64,000 nucleotides of DNA from Eudorina sp. 2006-703-Eu-15 (taxonomy: Eukaryota > Chlorophyta > Chlorophyceae > Chlamydomonadales > Volvocaceae), in contig BDSI01000003.1 of NCBI GenBank assembly GCA_003117195.1, forward strand, positions 2,013,551-2,077,550, given 5' to 3'. Shown one piece after another: positions 35,741-46,703 of this stretch (the first letter of the stretch is position 1; every line of letters begins with the position of its first letter). The position numbers and the translations under genes are program-made. The notes beneath the pieces were generated by a model. That model was not told where the DNA came from and ran no database searches. It saw only the letters and a list, made by a program, of their open reading frames with translations.

Positions 35741-36330
35741 TCAGAAGTCCACACATTTGCCTTTCAATTCCCAGTCTCCTGCAACCATACAGGGATGCCA
35801 TACTGTGAGAATCTGTCTGGCAGCCCACCAGCTTGAGACCAACATCTGGGCCTTACCGAAGCGCGTGGGTTCCTTTCCTCGTGGCCCGTAAAGCTCCCCC
35901 GTCTCTGGGTTGGAAACCTGGGATAGAAACCAACAAACTGCCTGTGTGCATATGCTCCCTGTGCACTCACCAACCCTAACGGGATAACACAAGTTATTAG
36001 ACGCCGTACCGCTGCGGATTCATCCTCCGTCTGCTCCTCTTCTCCTTGCAATTTCGCCGCCCTCGCGTTCTGTACAAGGTCGAGTAGTTCCTCCTCCGCC
36101 TTTTTTTGAAGTCCCGCAGTGAAATTGTCCAGGGGGCTGGCTGAAACAGTCGACGGAGTATTCGGGGATGGACCCTCAGGTTGCGAAGACCAAAGCCGAA
36201 AATGCCCGAGTCCAGCCTTATGCTCCACTTGCTGGGATGAATACATTAAGCGTTGTGCTCCCCAACTTCCGGACACAAGGCATTCCTTTGCCTGCCGTCC
36301 CGCCAAGGCCACCAAACGCGTGCAATTCAT
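35741..36330 (-). CDS. SDHAF4: Succinate dehydrogenase assembly factor 4 (mitochondrial)
   Basis: Three minus-strand exons: 36330-36010, 35917-35857, 35778-35741, giving 139 residues. The N-terminal about 45 residues are basic and Ser/Ala-rich (MNCTRLVALAGRQAKECLV), as in a mitochondrial presequence. The C-terminal domain is the diagnostic one: NPETGELYGPRGKEPTRFGD followed by WELKGKCVDF at the extreme C-terminus, as in the Sdh8/SDHAF4 (DUF1674) family (NPxTGExxGPxGPEPTRYGDWExKGRxxDF). SDHAF4 binds the flavinylated Sdh1/SDHA subunit in the matrix and promotes complex II assembly. The first donor is GTACGG and the second GTAAGG; the phases (0 and 1) reconstruct the motif exactly. The linker is acidic (EGEEEQTEDESAA). 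Confidence 0.9.
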
Positions 36331-37525
36331 GCCGCGTTGCTAATTCAATAAGTACGTGTGTGTATTATTGTTACGTACAAATTGTGCTGTTGGTGGAAGC
36401 TTGTGCGCGTATTCGCTACCAAGCTATTTACAGACATGGAATAATCTACGACTTATTGTTACGTTTCAAGATTACACGAAAGTTGACCCCGTGGATATTG
36501 TTAGGTGCAGCCTTTGGACGTGTGGCCTATGGGCTCACGTAATGCAACGGTCTTGTACACGTACCGCAAAGCAACACGCAAGCACGCAACGCATTGTGAT
36601 GAGGCGTTCCACCAAGCCTGTGCCGCTCGTCAAATACGTTAGCATTAATCTGCTTATATGATTGGCGTCGTGCGGTTGTGGATTGTGAGTTAGCCATGTT
36701 GCCGTAAGAAAGCAAGCAACATCTATCGAGCGGCCCAAGGTAGGCTACCTGGGCTACCTGAGCTATCTTCAGAAACAATGTTACCGTAGGCGGACCATAA
36801 ATGAAGCCTCCGGGCTGCTCCGTACCACGTCGTACCCTCCTCGTCCCCGTCACGTCACATGCCACGAATGGCTGCCACATCACCCCACGAACGCTCTTGC
36901 ATGCCGGCGTGTTGGCCACTCGCACGCCCCGCCACTCCCCGCATGTGGAAACCGTCACAAGGTGGAACCTGAGCCCCCACATGCGAGTTCCATCACTGCA
37001 GTCCGCCCGTGGCGCCCCCTCCCCCAGGGTCGCCGCTCTCCCATCCAGACCACTCATGCACGTCGGCTGGCGTCAGCGGTCAGCGGTCAGCGGTCATCCA
37101 AAGCCGAAGCCGAAGCCCGCACACCAGCTGTCGTCTACGCCGTGATGGATTCTGCAGACAGACGCACCCAGTCCGCAAACGCTCGCTCTCCCCTGCTTCT
37201 CTCCTTCTCTCGGAAGATGGAGACTGCTGCTATGCTCATTTCATTAGCCCAACCTAAGCCCGTCGGTCGAGTACCCACATCTGGCCCAGTCCCCAGTCAA
37301 TGCCCAGTGCCCAGAAACCCCGACCCACAGCCGAACAGCCCAGCCGCCAGACCCAGCTCCCTTTCTCCCCACAGGCCCCGCAGTTCAAGCCGGTCTCACA
37401 CTCATGCCCCTCACCAAGCTCCACCCCCGTTCTAACCAAACCATGCCGCATGTGCTCACGTCCCACTGCCACGCAAGGGCGCGCACGACGCACACCACCA
37501 CCACCATCATCATCATCATCACCAT

Positions 37526-37557
<32 letters not shown>

Positions 37558-37719
37558 GTAACCGCCACCATCACCACCACCACCACCACCACCACCACCA
37601 CCTTCGTTAACCAGCCAAACATCAAAACGTCAGCGAGTCAGCAAACACCAATAGCATGCGTCCCAATCCCCGTCCCCATACCTGCCCCCCCTCCATCCCT
37701 CGGGCGCCCGGCCGTCCCG
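36331..37719. other. Spacer between KLP1 3' end and SDHAF4 5' end
   Basis: No gene was recognised. It contains a fragment of the GTTACAAGG repeat family at 36950-36972 and a trinucleotide-rich tract at about 37494-37608. The AT-richer segment next to 36331 is the probable SDHAF4 promoter. The KLP1 3' UTR should occupy the right-hand end. Confidence 0.45.
37494..37608 (+). repeat. CCA/CAT/CAG trinucleotide microsatellite block
   Basis: Successive runs of CAC/CCA, CAT, CAG (eight units) and CAC triplets lie about 110-225 bp beyond the KLP1 stop codon, probably within its 3' UTR. Confidence 0.9.
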
Positions 37720-40700
37720 TCATCGCCGGTACGCTGAGAGCCCCTGGGTGGCCTCCATTCGCCGGGTGGCGGCCGCCGCCGCCTTGGCGCCGCCGCCGCC
37801 CGCCATGGGCCGCGGCGCGCCCGCCCCCGGTGCCGCCGTCCTCCGTATGGCGGCGTGGTAGGCGAGGGAATCGGGGTCCCTCTCCGTGATGCGGGCCAGC
37901 TGCATGCGCTCAAAGGCCTCCCCGGCGTCCAGCTCGTCCTCCTCGTCGGCGCCCGGGGGGCCGTTGCGGCCCGCCTGCCGTCGGAGGAGAGGGTTTTAGG
38001 GATTTGGGGATGGTAAGTTGGTTACAAAATATGGTGTTGTTAGATGTAACCGTTACAAGGCGGACCCTTCGTCCCGACCGGGGCGTCCCACGGGCCCAGA
38101 TTCCTGTTGTTGATAGGTGCCGCAGAGAGGCAGCGTTAGGGCTCAACAGTCGACCCCACCCCAGGGCGAGTCGGGGGGTCATGCGGGAAGCCGATAAACC
38201 GCACAACCACGACCACCACCTGCAGGCTACCCAAGCCAGGTGAAAGGCCCCGTCGGGGCAGGTGCGGGTCGGGGCAGGTGCGGGTCGGGTCCGGTCAGCT
38301 GCGTTGCGTTCAGGTCATTTCAGGTGGGATCAGCAGCTCACCGCCGCCATGCGCTTCAGCGTGGTGTCGCTCTGCGAGGCGGCCCAGCGGTCAAACGCCT
38401 CCAGCAGCGCCGCCCGGGCCACCGCCACGGCCTGGATCTGCGGCTCCAGCTCCTCGCGAGCCGCCTTGAGCGCATCGAAGTCGGTGCGGTACTGCGCCTT
38501 GACGGCCTTCAGCTCCTGGGAGGGTGACCATGGAGGGACAGGCAGGGACAGGGACAGGGGTAGGGTGACTTCAGGGATAGGGTGACTGTTTGACAGCGGA
38601 TACAGCGGATCCTTTTTTAGGGTCCGCTGTAACCTGTATTCATTCAATTTTCAAATTGACAATGAGATAGGTAAGAGGGCGTGGCCCGAATCAGGTGACG
38701 GTTTCGATTCGCTGTCTTGATTGACCGGGGGCGGGCAGGGAGGGCGAGATACGGATTTTAGGGCGCGGCCCATGGAAAACAACATACAGCTACGGAGGTT
38801 GGTTACGAGACGAGACGTAGACGCCTGCGCGTGGGGTGCGTCCCAGGAAACGGACGCGCGGCACATCAGGCGGCTGCGGACGCTGCAAAGCGGTTTCAAT
38901 ATGGTTTCAACGCGCCGCGTCCGGAGCTTAGCGTGGACGGGCATGTGTATGTGAATGGGGGCGGTGGGGGCCCTGCACACGACCGCTCCCGACCCGTGGG
39001 TCGTGGGCGCCGTACCTACCTGCAGCAGCGAGTACGTCTCGCTGTCCAGCACCTCGCCGTCGCCACCCGCGGGGGCGGCGCCCCGTCGCTGCGCCACCAC
39101 CGCGCTCAGCTCGTCAATGCGTCGCTTCGCGCCGTTGACTGTGTCGCCGAGCGACTTGATCGACCCACGGGTCTCCCGCAGCGCCGCCGACGTCCCCTTG
39201 AGCGCCGCCGTCAGCTCGCGCCCCTCCGCCACGTCCGATTTGTACCGCCGGAACACCGCGTTGCGATCCCCCGGGACGTGGAAGATGCCCGCCAGCCGCG
39301 TCGCGGCGGCGGCGCCGGAGCCCCGCGCGATCGAAGGACTGTCGGGCGCCGACATGTCGCCGTACGCACTGGCCGCGTCGGTGTAGTGACTCGCCTGAGC
39401 GCGAAGCCCGGCGGCGGCCGCGGCGGCGCCGCCGCCGCCGCCCCCGGCGAGGCCGTTGGCGTGCGACATGTGCTCCCCGGGTTCCGACCTGGCCGGGGGT
39501 CGGGCGTCCAACGGCGCTTGCCCCACCGTGAAGCCCGTGGTGGACTTGAGGTCCACCTCGCCCACAGTACCGGCGCCGCCCGCGGCCCCCGCCTGGGCTG
39601 CCTGCGTTGTGGCACAGCACGCACATCCCCCCGGGCGGAGTGCAGACCGTCAGGGGAGTGCCGCAGCAGCCGCAGCAGTAGCTGCAGTAGCGTCACAGCG
39701 GGAAGCCGGGGGACCTCCCCCCCGAGGCGCACCCGCGTGGAGTAGCGGATCCGGGCCAAGAGCCTGATTCGAAAGCTATCGCGTGTGCTCCGGGCCTAGA
39801 CCAACACAGAGCCTACAGGCCTATAGCGCAGTGCCGTGCGCGGGCTTGGGTCACCCCTGCCATGCGACTACCACCCCGGGCAGGTGGGGGAAGCGGGCAG
39901 TGAGGGGCAGCGGGGAGGGTAGGGACCAGGAAGGCCGGCCCGGGGTGGGGCAGGACAGCGCCGAGGGCCTGGGGGGACACCCACGTCATCAGGGAGAGGC
40001 TCCGGCCCCGCCCCCGGCACCCGACCCGGCACCCGCCCCCGCCCCCGACCCGCCGGCACCAGCGCCCCCTGGCCGCCCTGACCTGTCACCCCGCCGCCGC
40101 GAGACAGGGCCCTCAATACATATACAGGGAAAGGACTCGCCGGGTGGCCCCCGCCCCGCCCCGCCCCATCCCCCCGCCCCCGCCTCACCGCGCCCCCGCC
40201 GTCCTCCGTGGCCCTCTGGATGGCGGCGATCTGCTGCGCCATCTCCGACCGCATCGCGGCGTGCACCGCCCGCAGCGCCTTGTACGCCTCCCGCACCCTC
40301 TTGAGCGACTCGGTGGGCAGCTCCTCCACCTCGGCCTCCCCCGACAGGAACTTGCGGGCGGTGGCGTGAAGCTCCCGCAGCTCGTCATCCGTCAGGTCGT
40401 CGTACGACACTCGCGCGCGGCCGCTGCGGCGGAGCGGAGCGTAATGGCGGAGCGTAATGGCGGACGAGGAGGGCCAGGTCATCGGCCGCGGGACCCATGG
40501 GACGGTTCGGGTCGGGCCTTCTGCACAGCGCGCTCTCCCCCCCCAAACATACACACACACACTCTCTCTCTCACGGCTCCGTTACCTTTTACACACGCGC
40601 TCACCTGAGCGTGTCCCTCATGGCCAGCTCCGCTTTGAGCTCCTTGATCTGTCGCTCGTAGCGCCGCAGCAGCAGCCCGGGGTCGTTGCTCTCGTTCACC

Positions 40701-43700
40701 GCCAGGTCGGTGGTGAGGGTGCGCACGCGGGAGGCGAACCGCAGCGTGCTCAGGGTCTCCTCCGTGTGGCTGGGCTCGGCTGCGGGGCGGGGGGACAGGG
40801 GCGGGGACAGGGGCGGGGGGACAGGGGCGGGGACAGGGGCGGGGGGACAGGGGCGGGGGACAGGGGCGGGGGGACAGGGGCGGGGGGACAGGGGCGGGGG
40901 ACAGGGGCGGGGGGACAGGGGCGGGGGACAGGGGCGGGGGGACAGGGGCGGGGGGACAGGGGCGGGGGGACAGGGGCGGGGGGACAGGGGCGGGGGACAG
41001 GGGCGGGGGGACAGGGGCGGGGGACAGGGGCGGGCAGAAGGGAGGATGTTACTCTGCGGCTATCGGTTTGTTGCTCTTTTTGCGTTTTCGCTGTCTGTAT
41101 TGACAAAAAAAGGTTATCACACGTGAACAAAAAAGGTTATCACACGTGAACAAAAAAAGGTTATCACACCGTGAACTAAACCCAGAGCCAGGGCTTCCCG
41201 GGCGCGGAAGGAGGGCCGGGGGAGGGCCGGGGGAGGGCCGGGGGCAGGGCAACGGCCACGAATACGGGTTCCCCTTGGCCAGGGGCGAGCGGGGCGGGCG
41301 GCGGACGGCATAGGGTGGCGCGCGGGCTGGCCGGGAGACGGTGCAGACGCAACCTTTCTCTACCTTGGCGCCAAGGAAGAAACCCACCCACCCGCCGGAC
41401 CGCCCGCCACCCGCCCGCCCGCCCAGCTGCCCACCCACCCACCCACCCTCCCGCCCGCCCGCCCGCCCCCTCACCCCAGACGTTGGCCACCATGACCGTC
41501 TTGCAGTTGCCGCCCAGCGCGTCCCGCAGTACCGCCGTGAGCTTGGTCTGCCGGAAGGGCACGTAGGCGTCCTTGCGGGAGAGCGAGTTGACGGTCTGCT
41601 CCAGGAAGGACAGCGAGCGGTTGATGAACTGGGCCTCCTTAAGGGTCTGGCCTGTAAAGGGTGGGGGGAGGGTGGAGCGCGCGCGCGAAGGTGGGCCAGG
41701 GAGGGCCAAGGGCTGGTGTGTGGAGGGCGGGCGGGAGGTCGGTGTATTGTGTCAGGCAGGTCCACCAGCTATAGGAATGGGTACGGGCCCGGTGTGTCAG
41801 CGCGCAAAGCGCGGGCGGAGCGGAGGAGATCGGGGAAGGGACGTTGGGACGAACGGGAGGAGATGTGCGCAGGAGTGTTCAGGGGGGTCCGGCGGGGGTT
41901 AAATTGAGAAAAATAAATAAACCCGAAGAACGGTCCGGCGGGGAGGGTGACCGCCGGTGTGGGTGGCCCGATCAGGGTCAGGGAGACATCACCCATGCAA
42001 CGCCGGATCCAAGTCGGTATTTTTCCCCTCCGGACAGCCCGACCCGACACGGCCCCAGCACGGCCACGGCCAGCCAACCCCACTGCACGAGAGCATCTGC
42101 GAAGGCAGGAACCTGCATCAGGCACAGCTTTGCGCCTGTCCCCCTGCGCCCTGGCCCCATGTCTCCTGTACACGAGTGTCCCTGCCAAGCCCGGCGGCGG
42201 GTGCTGGTGGTGCTGGTGGTGCTGCTGTTGCAGGGTGTGGGGCGCCCCACTCCTCGCCGCCCCCCCTACCTGTGACGCCCCACTCCTCACCGCCCCCCTA
42301 CCTGTGACGCCCGTCTTCTTGGTCCTCTCGCTGCCTGCCAGATCCACCAGGTTCAGTTTGGACAGCACCGCCCGCTCGCTGGCGGCCTCGCTGGTGCGCA
42401 TCTGCGGAGGGTGGGGTGGGGGGCCGGGCCAGGGGGTTGGCGGGCGTGCAGGCAGGTGCCTGAGTGGGAGGGCGGTCCGAGGAGCGAGGGAGCGCGGGCG
42501 GGCGGGAGGGCGGGCGGGAGGGCGGGCGGGAGGCCGGGCGCTCGCGATAAGCCGCGACCGCATTCGAGAGGGCCACAACGACTCGAGCAGTGTGTTGCTG
42601 GGGCCACCACCCCGACCGAGGACGCGACGAGTCAACTGCGTTCGAGGACCGCCTGCGTGCGGGGTCCTGGGCCCCCCCTGCTCGCGCTTCCCGGCCATCG
42701 TTCTCCCCCGATGGAATAGGCCCCTCCAGTCACGGACGGCGTCGGCCCCATCAGTTGCTCCCATTCCAGCCCGCGGACATCTGCCCTTCGCGGCAGGGAC
42801 GGCGAAACCGAGGCCGCAGATCCCCCGGGGCATTGTTGCCCTCTCCGCGCCGAGGTCCCCACTTCCCCTCGCGGCCCAGCCTCCCCAGTGCATCTCCCGA
42901 CCGCAACCCAATGCCACGGCCGTCTTCCAATCGTGGCCTTAATACCCCTCCAACGCCTGAGGGACCTCCCTGTGTTCCTGCGCCGGTACGTCAGACCGTA
43001 CCCCAGATCCCGGGCGCGCCCGCCTAGCAGCCACCGCTGCATCGCAGTAGTCGCTGCTGCATCGCAGCGGTCACACCCATATTCCGGGCTGGGTGTGTCT
43101 GGGTTCTTCGCGCTCGTGCATCCCCGCCCAACCCGCTCCACAATCACGCTGGCGTCCACGCCGCTGCTGCTGCTGCTGCTGCTGCCCAGAGGAGCTTTCG
43201 TGCGGTCCTCCACCCAATCTTTACCCCCCGGGCGCTCAACGCAGCCCATTACTTCCGCCACTTCGCGAGGCACCCTACACCGCCCCGCCCCCGCAGTCCT
43301 TCCATCAACCCTCACCATCACAGAACCCCGCCGCCCCCCCCCCATCGCGAGTCTGCTGACACGGTCAAGTATGCAACCTCCAACCTGTACCCGACAGTAT
43401 GCCAAACAACATCCTATACCCCCTAACCCCCGGTCCCGCCCCCCGGGTTTATTTCTTATTGCAATTTAACCCCGGTCCCGCCGCACCTCGAGGTGCACCG
43501 TGAACACGGTGTGCGACCGGCTGCTCTCCGCGTTGAGCACGTGGCCCGCGGTGGTGCGGCCCTGCTCCCCCAGGAAGAACTGCGCCAGCGCCTCCTCCTC
43601 GCTGCTGACGGGCACCAGCGTCAGACCCCGCACGTACGTGTTGTTGTTCGAGTCCTCCAGCACCGCCAGCGAGTCGCTGGTGCCCGGCGAGTCGCCCAGC

Positions 43701-46276
43701 AGGTCGTACAGCTGCTCGTTGTAGATCTCCAGGTACGACACCTGCCGTACAGAGTGACCGGGAGGAGGGGTGCAGAGCAGTGCAGTGGGTCACGTCCAGG
43801 AGTTTCCCTTATTAGCGCTCTGAAGCTGTATCCATGGCCCAGCGCAATGGTAACCGTGACAATGCCGACATGTGCAATCCTGGACTCCGATCGCACGCCC
43901 CCGAAAACGCTCCGGCCGCTCTGCTACACCTGTGGGAGCCCGCTTTCGCCGCGCTTCAGCGGCGCCGCCGCTCCACGGCCACGGCCGCATAAGCGTACGA
44001 CATATAGCATCCTCTTATCGTACGATCATCTCGTACTCACGTGCACGCGGTACATCTTGTCCACCCGGAGGTCTATCTCCCGGAACACGTGGTGGAGGGC
44101 GCGGGGGATGATGCCCCGGTGGGCGTACCCGGCGCCGCCACCGGACATGGTGAAGGTCTTGCCGGCGCCGGTCTGCAGGTGGGGGAGGTGTGGAAGGGGA
44201 GGGGGTGTTGTGGAAGGGGAGGGGGTGTTGTGGAAGGTAGGGGTTGTGGAAGGTAGGGGTTGTGGAAGGGAGGGGTGTTGTGGAAGGTAGGGGTTGTGGA
44301 AGGGGGTGTTGTGGAAGGGAGGGGTTGTGGAAGGTAGGGGTTGTGGAGGGGAGGGGTTGTGGAAGGGAGGGGTTGTGGAAAGCAAGGGTTGTGGAAGGTA
44401 GGGGTTGTGGAAGGGAGGGGTTGTGGAATTGAGGGGTTGTGGAAGGGAGGGGTTGTGGAAGGGAGAGGTTGTGGAAGGGAGGGGTTGTGGAGGGGAGGGG
44501 TTGTGGAAGGGAGGGGGGTTGTGGAAGGGAGGGGTTGCTGTGCAGTGGAGGGGCCGCGGGTGGAACGGAGATGGCACCAGGGGGCTGAACAGGGGGCTGC
44601 GCGTCGCATCGAGCGTCTGGCAAACTTTCCACGTGTCAAGAGGTCTTTCACTGACGTGTAGCAACCCATGACGGCCCGGTCTCCCCGCAGCCGGCGGCAG
44701 CTTGAGCCGCCCCCTCCTGACTCCGTCCGGACAGCCCCCGAACCCCGCCACCCCGTCCCAGCACATATGGATCCCGGCGGCGCCGCCCTAATTGCCGGCA
44801 TCGCCCCTTTCTCGAGACCTCGCCCAACCTCGCCCCGGGCTGTCGCCATTCGCGTGTGGGATGCGTCATCGGGACTTTGCCCCGGAGGTCAAGTGATGGC
44901 GGGCGTCTGGAGCTGCCGTGGATACGCAAACCGTGTGAAAGCCTGCTGAGCCTGGGGCTGCTGCAGAACCAGCGTCACGGCGCCTGCTGACTGAGAACCG
45001 CAATCCAGCGGATTTCAGCAGGTCGTGGGCGACAGCCGAGGCCCCCGTTCGCCCCCGTACACTGCTGCACGCCCCGCTCTCTGATGCCGCGCGCTCCCGT
45101 GAACTGCCCCGGGGGCCCCGAGCTCAGGGATTCGGAGCGGGCTGCCCTCCGGTCAGCACCCCGCCGGGGCCCGTGACGGCCCCCTCGGGCCTCCCGGCCG
45201 GGCCGCTGGCGCAGAGCTGCTTGCGGAACCCCAGTGCTCCAGAGGCGCAGCGGAGGTCTGAGGCACGATCACCGAGTCGGCTTCCGTCCATGCCCAAAAG
45301 CCCAGCCCAGCACAGCCGGGACCCTCGCGATGCATCCACGGGACCCTCGCGATGCATCCCTCGCGATGCCGCCAGACAAAGTGAACATGTTATGACCGCC
45401 GGTGAGTGAGGTGGTGCGAGAGTGCTGCAGCTTCCGTCGGGGAAGCCCAGGCGTGTGTTCGGGGGGGAAGCCAGGGTCCCCACAGGGCCCACCTGGCCGT
45501 AGCAGAAGATGGTGCCGTTGTAGCCGGACATGAGGGAGTCCACCACCTCATGTGCGACCGTCGTGAAAGCCTCATCCTGGCTCACGTTCTCCAGCACACC
45601 GTCGAACTGAGTTGGGTTGGGTTGGCGAGCAAAGGAGGAGTGCAACCGGGATTAGGGCCGTTGACTAAACGTGCAGGCACAGGGTTGGGCAGTAGCAGGG
45701 CACAGGCGTGGAAACCCAGATAGCGGCCAGCGGGCATCCAAGGGCCCTGTGGACAGCAGTGTGGAGGGGACTCGAGTCGCGTGGACAGGCGTCGCGTTGT
45801 CGTGACTTGTGCTCAAGGTGATTCGCTGTTGTCGGAGCCCGTAACCGGAACTCCGCGGCCTCCGCCCCGCATATGAGGGGCGCGGATGCACGCAAGGTGT
45901 CCCGTGACTCACCTTGAACGAGAAGCTCTCCTGCTGATTGTTAATGATACCAGCTGATTGATCCTTTGGCACGTTAACGGTGATGGACTGGCCGTCCGAC
46001 CCGATCCTGCGGATACACCGGCGACGTCCTCGTAATGATTAATGGCTGTCAATTGTACTATGTATGACTGATCGTTTACGATGTTAGGGAAACGACCACG
46101 CTCATAGGCGGCCATTCCACATGTGAAAGACATGCCCACCAACGGATTGCGTGCCATGTTGGCACATCCAGCAGACAAGTAAGTAAAATAAAGACTCCCA
46201 TAACATACTTTGTGCCTGAACTACTTGTGGCTGTGGGACGCGTCCGCACGAACACTTTGACAGCTGTTTTCACCAT
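37720..46276 (-). CDS. KLP1: Kinesin-9 motor protein of the flagellar central pair (KLP1)
   Basis: Twelve minus-strand exons: 46276-46209, 46006-45913, 45606-45493, 44172-44041, 43741-43487, 42401-42302, 41651-41475, 40779-40605, 40423-40189, 39601-39020, 38515-38342, 37974-37720, giving 786 residues. The N-terminal motor head has the P-loop GQTGAGKT (about 91-98, split by an intron after GQ), YLEIYNEQLYDLLGD, switch I NAESSRSH (about 206) and switch II LVDLAGSER (about 239). The neck region contains SYDDLTDDELRELHATARKF; coiled-coil segments and a low-complexity Ala/Gly linker follow, then a C-terminal basic tail. From my recollection of Chlamydomonas KLP1 the match extends over the whole length, including the tail EREDP/ERDPDSLAYH-type motif. 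KLP1 is a central-pair C2 projection kinesin needed for normal flagellar beating. Two long G-rich minisatellites lie in its introns. It diverges from the uroporphyrinogen decarboxylase gene. Confidence 0.93.
38049..38121 (+). repeat. Dispersed repeat with GTTACAAGGCGGACCC terminus (copy 2)
   Basis: This is the second long copy of the 2111-2175 repeat, sharing the CCGTTACAAGG head, the CGGACC block, the CCCGACCGGG segment and the CGGGCCCAGATT segment. It lies in the last intron of the KLP1 gene (37975-38341) and is antisense to that gene. The two copies are about 80% alike by eye. No coding capacity is visible. Confidence 0.55.
38606..38648 (+). repeat. Dispersed repeat terminus, GGGTCCGCTGTAAC family
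   Basis: GATCCTTTTTTAGGGTCC then GCTGTAACCTGTATTCATTC lies in a KLP1 intron, antisense to the gene, and belongs to the family described at 17225-17270. Confidence 0.55.
40787..41034 (+). repeat. G-rich minisatellite (GGGGACAGGGGC)n
   Basis: About 18 imperfect 12-14-bp units of the type GGGGACAGGGGCGG occupy much of the KLP1 intron 40780-41474. The + strand is the G-rich one, so the KLP1 pre-mRNA carries the C-rich complement and the template DNA strand could fold G-quadruplexes. Confidence 0.95.
41105..41176 (+). repeat. 24-bp tandem repeat, three copies
   Basis: Three copies of AAAAAAGGTTATCACACGTG plus AAC lie directly beside the G-rich minisatellite in the same KLP1 intron. The third copy has one inserted base. 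Confidence 0.85.
41899..41935 (+). repeat. TTGAGAAAAATAAATAAACCCG repeat (copy 2; copy 1 at 1900-1940)
   Basis: TTAAATTGAGAAAAATAAAT then AAACCCGAAGAAC matches 1900-1940 (TTATATTGAGAAAAATAAAT then AAACCCGCAGAAC). Both copies lie in introns and both continue into C/G-rich sequence. Copy 1 is followed by further ATTCTCAATT-type inverted matches. Confidence 0.55.
44186..44540 (+). repeat. Minisatellite (GGTTGTGGAAGGGAGG)n
   Basis: About 22 variable units of GGGGTTGTGGAAGGGA or GGTAGGGGTTGTGGAA fill the start of the long KLP1 intron 44173-45492. Unit lengths vary between 14 and 17 bp. Confidence 0.95.
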
Positions 46277-46703
46277 TTCAGTATACAGTTATTAGAGGCA
46301 CAACTTAATCAAATTATAAGGACCAATGCTCTTGCCTAGCTTTTGCACTGCAAGCTAGCGGAAAAGCACACACAATCAAGCATTGTCATGTATATGCTGC
46401 TTTATAATGCAATGGGGACCCATCCCGATACTTGTCGAGAGACCGACTTACTATCTTCCTGGGAAATTGGAGGGGTGACCAACCAACTGTACGATCGTAC
46501 GGGACCGAATAGATTCAGATTTTTGGTGCTCTCGCAGCTATCTGTGAACTGGTCGTTTAGTTCGCTGAACCGTTCAAAAACTGCAGCCGAATCTTTTCTT
46601 CAGCGCTTCACGCTTGCCAGTGCGTAGTTAGCTGCACGCTGCCAAAGCGCGGCACTGAACACAATTCGTCAAGCATACGAGTATCAAAAAGGTTAAGCTT
46701 AAA
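46277..46703. promoter_or_regulatory. Putative bidirectional promoter region, KLP1 / uroporphyrinogen decarboxylase
   Basis: The two start codons face away from each other with only 427 bp between them. This stretch is clearly AT-richer than the flanking coding DNA and contains no ORF of note. It must hold both 5' UTRs and promoters. No TATA box or specific factor site could be assigned with confidence. Confidence 0.6.
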
